Positions 47,350 through 55,197 of a DNA stretch of 64,000 nt are shown here, piece by piece. Where the stretch lies: NCBI RefSeq assembly GCF_022968135.1, contig NZ_JALJRA010000015.1, positions 1 to 64,000 of the forward strand, written 5' to 3'. The translations under genes and the position numbers were made by a program. A model generated the notes under the pieces. That model saw only the letters and a list, made by a program, of their open reading frames with translations, did not search any database and was not told the origin of the DNA. Numbering within the stretch: position 1 is the stretch's first letter; the number at the start of each line of letters is the position of its first letter. The stretch comes from Pseudorhizobium tarimense (GTDB taxonomy: Bacteria > Pseudomonadota > Alphaproteobacteria > Rhizobiales > Rhizobiaceae).

Positions 47350-48378
47350 TCAATCCCGTAGCTGCAGGCTGCCTCCGCGCAAATGGTGGATCGAACAGCC
47401 CGGCGACGTCGGTAGATCCGCGAGTGAGGCTAGCGCCTTTTGCATATCTGCTTTCCCGGCGGCCCACCGTCGTCGGATGGAGTGTGTGGAGAACTCCAGC
47501 GATTTGCCGCCGATCTCCTGACCGCTACCGTCATAGGAGAGATAGACGATGGTGATCCCGCCAGACGAAGCCGATGTTTTCGAGCGCATCACTCTTTGCA
47601 GGGCATGTCGGCTCTGTGACGCAAAGATCAGATCATGCGCGCGTCCTACGGCATCATCCAGGGAGCGTGGAGCTTTGCCATGCGCTGTCACAAGGTCAAG
47701 AGCGACGCAAAGAACATCTTTCGGACTGCTGCCCTCGCATAGTGGCTCGATCGGCAGATTTGCGGAGACGCCGGCATCGACATAAATACGTTCACCGATC
47801 CTGACCGGTGGAAATGCAATGGGGAAGGCAGCACTCGCGAGGAGGTGATCAACCTCGATTCCGCCCGCATGGCTGTCGAAGGTGACGTCCTCGCCCGTTT
47901 CCATGTCGACTGCGGAAGCAAGAAGTCGCACGGGGCCGTTGGACAAGCGGCCGAAGTCAATGAGGTCCGACAGCGTCTTGCGTAGCGGGGACGTGTCGAA
48001 GAGGTATGGAGGGGAGTGGGTGCCAGGCAAGAGGGGCAGCAGGTTCGGCAGGATCCTGCGAAACAGGCCCGTCCGCCCATAGGCGATCGTCTGCAACAAC
48101 GACAACCACTCGCCCATACGGGGTGTCAGGAAGCTGAAGAGAGGCAGCACTGTCTGCTGTTGCGCTGCCCTGTCCCAAAATTGGCGTAACCGGCCAACAC
48201 GATTTTCCGGTGCGTTGCCAGCGATGAGGGCTCCCACGATCGCACCAATCGATGCTCCTGCGATGCGCGTCGGTGTCACTCCCGCAGCGGCCAGAGACTC
48301 GTAAGCGCCGGCGTGGTAGGCGCCGAGCGCATTGCCTCCGGAGAGGCAGAGCCAGATTTCCCGTTCCCCTTCAATCAT
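47350..48378 (-). CDS. Patatin-like phospholipase
   Basis: The 342-residue protein has the patatin oxyanion motif LSGGNALGAYHAGA (about 12-25), the nucleophile GASIG (S43) and the aspartate in YVDAGVSANLP (D201). It should hydrolyse acyl lipids. DAG replaces the usual DGG/DGA, which is within family range. Its ATG ATT GA.. lies inside the end of the SIR2 gene (8-base overlap), so it was the second gene of a coupled pair. This gene itself is intact. Confidence 0.88.
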   Translation of the reverse strand: MIEGEREIWLCLSGGNALGAYHAGAYESLAAAGVTPTRIAGASIGAIVGALIAGNAPENRVGRLRQFWDRAAQQQTVLPLFSFLTPRMGEWLSLLQTIAYGRTGLFRRILPNLLPLLPGTHSPPYLFDTSPLRKTLSDLIDFGRLSNGPVRLLASAVDMETGEDVTFDSHAGGIEVDHLLASAAFPIAFPPVRIGERIYVDAGVSANLPIEPLCEGSSPKDVLCVALDLVTAHGKAPRSLDDAVGRAHDLIFASQSRHALQRVMRSKTSASSGGITIVYLSYDGSGQEIGGKSLEFSTHSIRRRWAAGKADMQKALASLADLPTSPGCSIHHLRGGSLQLRD

Positions 48379-49178
48379 TCAAAGGTTCCTTTCTCGCTGC
48401 ATCCAGCAGGGCAACTTCTGAGGCGAGGCCGCTCAGGAAATTGATCAATGCACGACCAGGCTCCTCTGTTTCGTCACGCAGAACCGATATTCCCCAATGC
48501 CTCAATACGGCCTCCTGCACCTCGTTCCCTCGCGGCATGAAGATGAAGGACGGAGGCCGATCCTCGGCGAAGCCTGACCTGGAAGCAGCTTTCGAACATC
48601 ACGGCAAGCCATACGCGAAGATTACCAATGCGCGGGATCTGACGGAGGTGTCGGAGGGGGTGACGCAGATCATCAGGTTTCACGGGGACCTGGACGATCC
48701 GGCCTCTCTCGTCCTCGCCGAATCCGATCATTTCGAGCGCCTATCCTTCGAGACGCCACTCGACGTCAGGTTCCGCGCCGATGCGCTGGGAAAGACCGTT
48801 CTGTTCATCGGCTACAGCATGTCCGACATGAATATCCGGCTTCTGCTGTATCGCCTCAGGCAGACATGGCACCAGGTTCCGATCGTAGTTGGTCGTATAG
48901 ATGATGGGAAATCGAGGCTCACCAACAGTTCGTGGGCAGCCGATCTAGCAACCCTGCTCCTGGCAAGCGCTCCAATTGTCTCGCAACCAGTGGCCGAGCA
49001 GGTCCATGTTTCCGCCCCTGAGGCGGTAGTATTCCGCCACTGTTTGATAGTGGACGTCTGGTTTCGAAAGAAGATCGCGATCCAGCTCCAGTTCGTCGGC
49101 CATATACTCCGTCAATGCCTGCCAGGAAGGCAGGCCAACCTGCATGGAGACACCTGCGCCCACGAACAGGATTCGCAA
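48371..49178 (-). pseudogene. SIR2-domain gene broken by an internal inversion
   Basis: On the minus strand the 5' part reads LRILFVGAGVSMQVGLPSWQ and, after two small shifts, HELLVSLDFP and IIYTTNYDRNL up to 48878. The last part reads EDRPPSFIFMPRGNEVQ and EETEEPG-like sequence to TGA 48371-48373. The middle (EAAFEHHGKPYAKITNARDL through FIGYSMSDMNIRLLLYRLRQ) is found on the + strand at 48582-48872. The order proves that a SIR2-like NAD-binding protein was split by inversion. At least three indels add to the damage. Confidence 0.85.
48577..48877. repeat. Inverted segment inside the SIR2 gene
   Basis: The segment is bounded by ACCTGG (48577-48582) and CCAGGT (48872-48877), 6-bp inverted repeats. 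Turning it round restores CGG AAC CTG GAA GCA in frame at its start, that is YDRNLEAAFEHHG, and nearly restores the other junction (one base off). No recombinase gene is near. Confidence 0.8.
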
Positions 49179-49373
49179 GCTAGTCCGCCGAACCCACCTC
49201 CGATTATGACGATATGGCGGCTTGAATTATGTGAGGCTGACCGCCGCAACCTGATCCCGCCGCTCATGATGTTCGATTTCTGCCATCAGCGGGTCCCGCG
49301 CCGATTGGGGAGGAGGCGGGCCGGTTGGGTTTGAGGCGAGGGGTGTCCATCACGTGACTTAGGGAACCGAGCA

Positions 49374-49718
49374 TCATCGTAGCAATGCCCCGAGCAGAAC
49401 TGCAGCGCCGATCACGATGACGGCGATAAGCGGGAGAAGGGCTGGGAGGCTAGGTCTGCGTTCGAGCGTCCCATTGAAGGATGAGGTCATCGCGACATCG
49501 AAGTTCCGGGACTTCAGGCGGGAGCCCTGGTTTCGTTGTGTCGTGGTGGCGGTCTCGATCTGCTCGGGCGACAGCGGCACACCGCCAGCCTCTGAGTCTG
49601 TCTCGAGTGGCGCCATGGCCGGATCGAAGCCAGGTCGCTTGTCGCCAGTTAGCCCCCGTTGGATGTCATCTCTGATCTGAGCCGGGTTGGGCGTCGGGTC
49701 GTGTGATGTGCTGGGCAT
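49374..49718 (-). CDS. Hypothetical C-tail membrane protein, 114 residues
   Basis: The protein reads MPSTSHDPTPNPAQIRDDIQ and has a polar, proline- and charge-rich region, with one membrane helix at the very end (ALLPLIAVIVIGAAVLLGAL). That makes it a tail-anchored or periplasm-facing protein. GGAG lies nine bases before the ATG and a stress-type promoter 25 bases upstream. The family is unknown. Confidence 0.6.
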   Translation of the reverse strand: MPSTSHDPTPNPAQIRDDIQRGLTGDKRPGFDPAMAPLETDSEAGGVPLSPEQIETATTTQRNQGSRLKSRNFDVAMTSSFNGTLERRPSLPALLPLIAVIVIGAAVLLGALLR

Positions 49719-49742
49719 GAGTTTGATCTCCAAGGCCATGCG

Positions 49743-49767
49743 AACCGCTGGAAGCGCCGTGGGTTCC
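49743..49767 (-). promoter_or_regulatory. EcfG-type stress promoter (GGAAC-N16-GGTT)
   Basis: On the minus strand GGAAC (49767-49763) and GGTT (49746-49743), N16, lie 25 bases before ATG 49718. Confidence 0.72.
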
Positions 49768-49925
49768 TGCGCTGAGCCACGGCAAAAGGGAATGTACGGC
49801 AGCGGACCCTCCATCTCGGAAAATGCTCAGCGCGCGAAACATTCGGCAGCGATGGTCAGTTCAGCTAAGGCGACAACAAACTATTATAAGCGCGAAGCTG
49901 ACTGGCCGGCGGATACAGGAGACAC

Positions 49926-50231
49926 CTGAAGATCACCGGAATTCAGACCATAGCCGAAGGAAGCGGTACGGCAGGGCATACGGTTGAATACGTCTTCGAC
50001 AGCGGCGCCGTCTTAGCCGTCCGCTTCAGCGGCGAACAAGCAGAGGTCAATCGCACGGATGCGGTCAGCCAGGCGAAGTTGTTCCTGGAGCGAGTCGTGC
50101 GCGAGGGAGTGCTGCCGGAGCAGATGGAGGATGGCGAGAACGTCGACGGACGAGCGGCGACGATGGCGTCCTCTCCAGCCTCTCCGGCACAGCGACTTGA
50201 AGCTCACGATCCGAACCCCGAGATCCGATGA
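49926..50231 (+). CDS. Small protein with a possible CTG start
   Basis: An open frame reads LKITGIQTIAEGSGTAGHTV, EYVFDSGAVLAVRFSGEQAE, then a helix VSQAKLFLERVVREGVLPEQ and a flexible end, 101 residues in all. There is no ATG, GTG or TTG near its start, but AGGAGA lies a few bases before CTG 49926. The sequence is coherent and coding-like. Either CTG is used or a start codon has been lost. The family is unknown. Confidence 0.45.
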   Translation: MKITGIQTIAEGSGTAGHTVEYVFDSGAVLAVRFSGEQAEVNRTDAVSQAKLFLERVVREGVLPEQMEDGENVDGRAATMASSPASPAQRLEAHDPNPEIR

Positions 50232-50313
50232 CCAACTCGCCTCCACTCCCGAAACAACGGGAGGCGAGACCAGAAACAATCGCAGCCGCGGCCTGATGTG
50301 GCTATGTGAAGCG

Positions 50314-51228
50314 TCATCCCTCAGAAGCGGGCTGAAAAAAGAGCTTGCGCTTGAGCAGGATGATCAAGCCACCTCCGGCCAAGACGCAGAGCACCTCCAC
50401 CGTCCACCGCGACGCTCTGCCGAGAACCAGATGCGGAAGTCCTGTCGCCAACCCCATGCCGACAAGCGCCAAGGCAGGGATCAAGGCCAAGGCTACCATC
50501 ACACCGGTGCCGAGGACCTTCATGCGTGAGGACACGATGATCCACCCTGCGAAGCCGGCAACAAGGGATGTAGCTGTGCCGCTCGCATCGATCCTGGACC
50601 AATAGTTCGCCCAGTGGCCGGCTGCCAACTGCTCCACCGTTGTGCCACTTACTAGTAGCGCTACAGGAGTCGCGACAGCGGCCGAAGCTGCGAGTGCAAG
50701 GTATCCGTAAGCGTTTGCCCTGAGGCCTGCCGTCACGCTGTGGCGATCGCCCAGCACCCCGAAAATCACCCGCAACAGTGGCTCGAAGCCCGGCGCGATC
50801 AACATCGCGCCAATGACAATGTGGATGGTATCCGAGACAATCCCGAAGGCGGCAACCGCGCCAGACAGGCCCATTAACGCGATGAAGTTAAAGGAGGGGT
50901 TGGTGTCCTGACGCATCATTGCACCAGTCTCTTCCCATATGGCGTCGTTACCTTCCTCGCTGATGGTCTGGGACGCCTGTGCTCGGATCGTGGCGTTCGG
51001 CTCACTGATGCTCACTGCGCCGCTATGGAGCAGGTTCAATTCGCGAAACAGATTCAGGATTTCACCGGCCACCTGATTGGCGGCCTCGATAATGAGTACG
51101 TCTCCTTGCGGAACTCTGGATGCACCCGAGTGTAGTGTGATCCGAGCAATTCCTGGATGATCATGCAGCCTATCCAGTAGCAGCTTGCATTCGGCCGGCG
51201 CCCCCGCGAACTCAATTTGACGTGGCAT
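50314..51228 (-). CDS. DUF389 membrane protein
   Basis: The 304-residue protein has a soluble ferredoxin-like N-domain (to about 80), then the DUF389 membrane part with HIVIGAMLIAPGFEPLLRVI and several further helices to a basic LLKRKLFF end. Members occur in bacteria and archaea; no transport function is proven. The gene is intact and single. ATG 51228 lies after CAGGACAGAGAG. Confidence 0.82.
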   Translation of the reverse strand: MPRQIEFAGAPAECKLLLDRLHDHPGIARITLHSGASRVPQGDVLIIEAANQVAGEILNLFRELNLLHSGAVSISEPNATIRAQASQTISEEGNDAIWEETGAMMRQDTNPSFNFIALMGLSGAVAAFGIVSDTIHIVIGAMLIAPGFEPLLRVIFGVLGDRHSVTAGLRANAYGYLALAASAAVATPVALLVSGTTVEQLAAGHWANYWSRIDASGTATSLVAGFAGWIIVSSRMKVLGTGVMVALALIPALALVGMGLATGLPHLVLGRASRWTVEVLCVLAGGGLIILLKRKLFFQPASEG

Positions 51229-51309
51229 CTCTCTGTCCTGCGAACGACGTACGGAGGTTGTCGTGAGCTGCTTTGCGCGTAGGGAGCCGGCGCCTGATAT
51301 GAGCTGCGG

Positions 51310-51660
51310 TTAGAGCCGCTGCGGGCGATCTCGTTTCGTCATGAGCGCCACAACGATCTCCATCAGGCCTACGAGCAGGTGCGGCCACCAGACTGCGTCG
51401 GCAAAGCCAAAAAGCCAAGGAGATGCCGCTAGGAGCACACCGCCCAGCACGTCAACAGAGAGGTGGGCCTTCAACGGGATCACCTTGGCGGCGCTGAGCT
51501 CGTACTTCGTCATCAAGCTCATTACAATTATCATGGCCCCCAGAAGTTGCGGAAGCCACTGCTGTACGCCGCCGTTGGCAAATCCGAAGAGGTAAGGCGC
51601 AATAATCAGGAGAGCGCCGGTTACGTAGTCGATGATGCCGTGAGTCTTTGTGTCGATCAT
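51310..51660 (-). CDS. SPW-repeat membrane protein
   Basis: The 116-residue protein has four hydrophobic helices in two repeats. The second contains AASPWLFGFADAVWWPHLL, the SPW motif, and the first APYLFGFANGGVQQWLPQLL. HGIIDYVTG, YELS, KAHLSVD and a TKRDRP end match the protein at 32013-32348. The role is unknown. The stress promoter at 51696-51720 lies 36 bases upstream. Confidence 0.78.
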   Translation of the reverse strand: MIDTKTHGIIDYVTGALLIIAPYLFGFANGGVQQWLPQLLGAMIIVMSLMTKYELSAAKVIPLKAHLSVDVLGGVLLAASPWLFGFADAVWWPHLLVGLMEIVVALMTKRDRPQRL

Positions 51661-51695
51661 GTCAAAGCTTCCTTCATTGCCACGAGTTCGGTTTT

Positions 51696-51720
51696 AACAG
51701 CCTCTTCAATTTAAAGTTCC
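51696..51720 (-). promoter_or_regulatory. EcfG-type stress promoter (GGAAC-N16-TGTT)
   Basis: On the minus strand GGAAC (51720-51716) and TGTT (51699-51696), N16, lie 36 bases before ATG 51660. Confidence 0.7.
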
Positions 51721-51912
51721 CGTACATCTTCCGGCAAGCTATGCGAGCGTGCTAAATGCGAGCGAGCGCTCCATCCCTCACTGAAGAAGGGCGGCGTCCC
51801 TCGCCGCTGCGACGAACGCGTCTCTTACAGTCTGCGGAGCTGACCGCCGCTTCAGAAAGGCGCAGCACCTGAGCCCGGTGGCGAAAGGCTGGCCGGAAGA
51901 GCATGGAAGGTG

Positions 51913-52059
51913 CTATAGCACTGCCCTGCGGGCAGCCATCAGCTCGTACACGAGACGCTTCTGCTCGTCTTCCGGAAGATCCGGGTTCGACTTCCTCCAC
52001 AAACGGCCTCTGACGATGGTGTGGCGGCCGTCCGGAGTTTCGAGAACAGGTTTCTTCAT
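51913..52059 (-). CDS. Small protein coupled to the GXWXG gene, 48 residues
   Basis: The frame MKKPVLETPDGRHTIVRGRL continues WRKSNPDLPEDEQKRLVYEL and MAARRAVL before TAG. Its ATG overlaps the stop of the upstream gene as ATGA, so it is translationally coupled. Related rhizobial proteins with ETPDGRYxxVRGRLWRKxNP are longer as I remember them, so this copy may be cut short. Function unknown. Confidence 0.6.
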   Translation of the reverse strand: MKKPVLETPDGRHTIVRGRLWRKSNPDLPEDEQKRLVYELMAARRAVL

Positions 52060-52589
52060 GCTCCGGCCTCGGCCTTGGTCAGCCGGAAAAAGTACCTGCG
52101 CGGATCGCTCTCGACGACCATCATCCCTGCAATCTCGTGTTCATTCACCCGTCGGAAGTAGTCGGTGATCGGCTGCCGATCGTAAATCATTGCGGCGGTC
52201 GTTACACCGGCGTTGCTGAGAGGCCGCAAAGTGGCTGTCGTTGCGTGGGCGCGCACCCGCGGCCTGACGTGCGAGAACAGGTTTCGTGCAGGCGTGGATC
52301 GGCCGAATGCAGCGAGCCTGTTTACGAGCCTGATAGGGACGAATCTGGGATCGACCGGAACGAGCCGGTTATGCTCTCCTTCGAACAGCAGGGCGTCCGC
52401 CCTCAGATCGGGGTGAAACCGCTTCCCAAACCAGCGCAAGTTCTCCAGCACTCCGTCGAGTGGATGTCCCGAGGAGAGTCCGACGCCTTTCCACAGTCCT
52501 ATCATGTCGTCCGGCCGCACTGGATCAAGTGAATGAAACCAACTGGCAACCTCGGTCTGCAATGTAACGTGCAGCGGGCTCTGCTTCAC
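52056..52589 (-). CDS. GXWXG / DUF4334 domain protein
   Basis: The 177-residue protein has MIGLWKGVGLSSGHPLDGVL (the GxWxG domain) with WFGKRF, then a C-terminal DUF4334 part with VTTAAMIYDRQPITDYFRRV and YFFRLTKAE. Both are small beta folds of unknown function. GTG 52589 with GGAGAG upstream is preferred over the longer frame to 52679. It heads a two-gene unit with the 48-residue protein. Confidence 0.75.
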   Translation of the reverse strand: MKQSPLHVTLQTEVASWFHSLDPVRPDDMIGLWKGVGLSSGHPLDGVLENLRWFGKRFHPDLRADALLFEGEHNRLVPVDPRFVPIRLVNRLAAFGRSTPARNLFSHVRPRVRAHATTATLRPLSNAGVTTAAMIYDRQPITDYFRRVNEHEIAGMMVVESDPRRYFFRLTKAEAGA

Positions 52590-52659
52590 GGGGCTCTCCG
52601 CGCAATTATTGCGTTCACGCCTAACACAGATGTGCCCAGGCAAGCGGTGGTCCGAATTG

Positions 52660-52684
52660 AATGACGGAGGCCTGCTCAAGTTCC
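52660..52684 (-). promoter_or_regulatory. Weak EcfG-like promoter (GGAAC-N16-CATT)
   Basis: On the minus strand GGAAC (52684-52680) and CATT (52663-52660), N16, lie 71 bases before GTG 52589. The -10 is a poorer match than in the other cases. Confidence 0.4.
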
Positions 52685-53147
52685 AACACTGCTAGGTGAT
52701 AAGGGGTCGGGAAGGTAGATGCCCAAAGCACGCGATCCGCTGGATTCTTGATGCAATTTTCTGGTGAGCCTTCGCCCCCTGTGCCCCCATCAGATGTCAT
52801 CGCATTTTCTTTGAGGGCGCCGACTTAACTTCGGTCATTCTTGCGTTCGGCAGCAGGCCTTTTCTTGAGTACGGTCATGCGTTTTACCACTTTGGGTATG
52901 GCGTGCTGAGGCTCAGTTCAGAGACAGATTCACTACCCGCGCTCCGGATGGCAGCCACCAAATGACGCATGTGTGCGATCTTGCGGTCAAGCTGCATAAG
53001 CACCATCTAAATCATGCCGCCCTAGAGCAAGCACAATTTCCGCATCGACCCCTCGTCGTGCGTCGACGGTTGTGCCCGGGGTGAGAGGGCGCTCCCCGTA
53101 AGGGTCGAGCGCCCTCGGCTACTCTCTCACCTTGCATTGGGGTCCAC
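52685..53147. other. Gap with a hairpin at 53085-53116
   Basis: No gene is supported. The stem GAGGGCGCT/AGCGCCCTC (53085-53116, 14-base loop) lies 31 bases before the hydrolase start and may shape its leader. On - a 40-codon frame (MVLMQLDRKIAHMRHLVAAI..) at about 52900-53010 is noted but not called. The region is less GC-rich than its surroundings. Confidence 0.35.
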
Positions 53148-53780
53148 ATGCACGCCGACAAGACTCTCATAATGCTCTTCCACGGCATCGGCGCCTCCTC
53201 GGCGCAACTCATCCCTCTTGCAAGCTCCTATCAGAGCTCTCTGCCTGAGGCTCGGGTGGTAGTGCCCGACGCGCCGTTCCGTCACCAGTATGGCCGTGAA
53301 TGGTTCAGCATTCACGGCGACCCACTCGCTCCGGACAGGATCTGCCGAGCGCGAAAGGCCTTCGACGCGACGGTGACCGAGATCATCACGAGGGAAGGGT
53401 TTGAGAATTCATTAGACCGCGTGGCGTTTGTCGGCGTTTCGCAGGGCGCCATCGTATCACTTGATGCTGTCGCTTCCGGCCGCTGGCAGGTGGGTTCTCT
53501 GGTCTCATTTGCAGGATTGCTTCCTCCCTTCAGAGTGACTGGCGGGAGCAACCGGACGCCTGTTCTGCTTGTGCACGGCGATGATGACCGCACCATACCT
53601 GCCTTTGCATCCACCATGGCTGCCGGCGAATTGAGGGCTGCCGGATACCAGGTCGAGCTGGACATCCAGCCCCACGTCGGTCACACCATCTCGCCCGCAG
53701 GCGCAAGCCGCGCCTTAGCCTTTCTCTTGAGGACGCTCTCGCAGAAACCTGTAACGGCTCCCAAGGTTTCGGCGGCATGA
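53148..53780 (+). CDS. Alpha/beta hydrolase, phospholipase/carboxylesterase type
   Basis: The 210-residue enzyme has LIMLFHGIGASSAQLIPLAS, the nucleophile elbow VGVSQGAIVSL, the acid in HGDDDRTIP and the histidine in PHVGHTISPAG. This is the full catalytic triad of the YpfH/dienelactone-type family. No signal peptide is present, so it acts in the cytoplasm. Its ATGA overlap with the following gene implies co-translation. Confidence 0.85.
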   Translation: MHADKTLIMLFHGIGASSAQLIPLASSYQSSLPEARVVVPDAPFRHQYGREWFSIHGDPLAPDRICRARKAFDATVTEIITREGFENSLDRVAFVGVSQGAIVSLDAVASGRWQVGSLVSFAGLLPPFRVTGGSNRTPVLLVHGDDDRTIPAFASTMAAGELRAAGYQVELDIQPHVGHTISPAGASRALAFLLRTLSQKPVTAPKVSAA

Positions 53781-54634
53781 GGAACGGCGACCCAAGAGAC
53801 AAAGAGAAGTCGACGCCGGAAACGGTTTCCTTTCCGTTCGACCGAATGACGGTCGCGCGATTCCGTGAGACCTTCCCGCGCGCCCGATGGAGCGACCAGC
53901 TCCAGGCGTGGACAGTTCCCGGAACGACGGCTCGACGCCGGATCGACCTTTGGTTGGCAGCCGAAGCAGATCGGAGGCGACCGTTTGAGGAGGAACGCGG
54001 TCGCGACGCCTTCGAGTTCGAACCCATCCTTAGTCCATATCTCTCCGTTCACGAGCGGGGATTTCGCATCAAGACGCCGTTCTCGAGAAAGGTCGTTGAG
54101 GAGCTACGGCAGATTCCCTTTACGCGGTGGAACGGTGAGGAGAAGGTCTGGGAGGTTCCGTATGCTTCCTATGACGACCTGCAGCACCGGTGGCAGACGA
54201 TCGAAGAAGCTGCGAGATGGTGCGAGCCTGAGGAACGAAGAAAACGGGCCGAGGCACGCAAGGGAACGGAGGAGGAGGCCAAGGCGAGGCGTCGTGCTCT
54301 GGAGCGTCGGAAGAGGCGTCTGCCAGTTGCGGGCGATGACCTCCCACCATTGGACAGACCCCTGGCTACGGCCAGCTACGGGGTTGTCGTCTTCACGGAA
54401 GTAACAGGCGAACTCATGGACCGGGAAGAGGTTGCCGGGGCCTATCCACATGCCGAGGAGGAGCATGTCTGGGCGAATTGGCGGCTGCCGACCTTCGAGG
54501 AACTCATCAACACCTGGCCTGCCCGTAGCGGGCCCGGCGAAGAGGAGCGGCACCGCGGTTGGTGGCGTGCGAGCCTGGAAGAGCTTCGGGCCGCGCGGCA
54601 GAAGGCACGCCCTCACGAAAAGCGCTCTCGTTGA
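53777..54634 (+). CDS. Protein with two HARP-like repeats
   Basis: The 285-residue protein has two similar blocks. One is FDRMTVARFRETFPRARWSD with LQAWTVPG (about 20-65). The other is FRIKTPFSRKVVEELRQIPF with WNGEEKVWEVPYASYDDL (about 95-140). The pattern of a helix, then R(W)-x-W-x-VP, resembles HARP modules that bind branched DNA in SMARCAL1, but no helicase is attached. A charged coiled coil (EERRKRAEARKGTEEEAKAR) and a WANWRLPTFEE end follow. It is coupled to the hydrolase gene. Confidence 0.6.
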   Translation: MRNGDPRDKEKSTPETVSFPFDRMTVARFRETFPRARWSDQLQAWTVPGTTARRRIDLWLAAEADRRRPFEEERGRDAFEFEPILSPYLSVHERGFRIKTPFSRKVVEELRQIPFTRWNGEEKVWEVPYASYDDLQHRWQTIEEAARWCEPEERRKRAEARKGTEEEAKARRRALERRKRRLPVAGDDLPPLDRPLATASYGVVVFTEVTGELMDREEVAGAYPHAEEEHVWANWRLPTFEELINTWPARSGPGEEERHRGWWRASLEELRAARQKARPHEKRSR

Positions 54635-54657
54635 ATGCGCCTCCGTTGCCAGCAAAA

Positions 54658-54684
54658 AGCCCGGTGCGGGAGGTGCACCGGGCT
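54658..54684 (-). terminator. Terminator, active on the minus strand
   Basis: The stem AGCCCGGTGC/GCACCGGGCT has TTTT on its 3' side when read on the minus strand. It may end the nrdJ transcript, about 510 bases after its stop, or also halt read-through from the + genes. Confidence 0.65.
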
Positions 54685-55197
54685 CGAAAAAGGGATTGAC
54701 GGCTTCGGGAGGAGGGGATGCCGCCAATCGGCCGCTTGCACTTGGGAGGAGGGATGTGCTCGCGACAGACTGTACTTGGGGATGACGTCAGAGTTTTGCC
54801 ATTTGACAAGTTGACGCAGTGCTACCGCAGCACACCCGATGCCAGCACCCGTTGGGGCCGTCAGCTTGGTACGGGACTTCGACGACATGGGGGGTGTCTG
54901 GATTGCGGAGGCCAGAAGCATGAATCCAGAAGAACCGGGCTTGGTAGTCGTGCCCATCCCAGTACTGCGTCTGCCACCGTGCTGCACTTCTTCCGGTTGG
55001 TTCCTGTTTTGTTCCTGAAGGCCTTCTCCCGCCAGCATTGGGCTTGCGGGAGTGGCCGTTGCGGCTGGTAGCCTGTCGCTCCGGTCTAGGGGGGCACTGC
55101 GCTTAATGGGTCAGTGACATTTCTATCTGCCATTCTGTACCGATACGTGCGCACAACGACTTTCTGGCGCGCCCACGCAACTAGTGGTTACCAGTAG
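54685..55197 (-). other. Gap with a protein-like fragment on the minus strand
   Basis: No intact gene. On - from about 54985 to 54800 one frame reads WQTQYWDGHDYQARFFWIHA, then GLRNPDTPHVVEVPYQADGP, before running out. This looks like the N-terminal part of a lost protein; the family is not named. The rest shows no pattern. Confidence 0.35.

Noticed and set aside
48252-49334. 360-codon plus frame with SIR2-like middle
   Set aside because: Only 48582-48872 is protein-like; both flanks code on the minus strand. It is explained by the inversion, not by a + strand gene.
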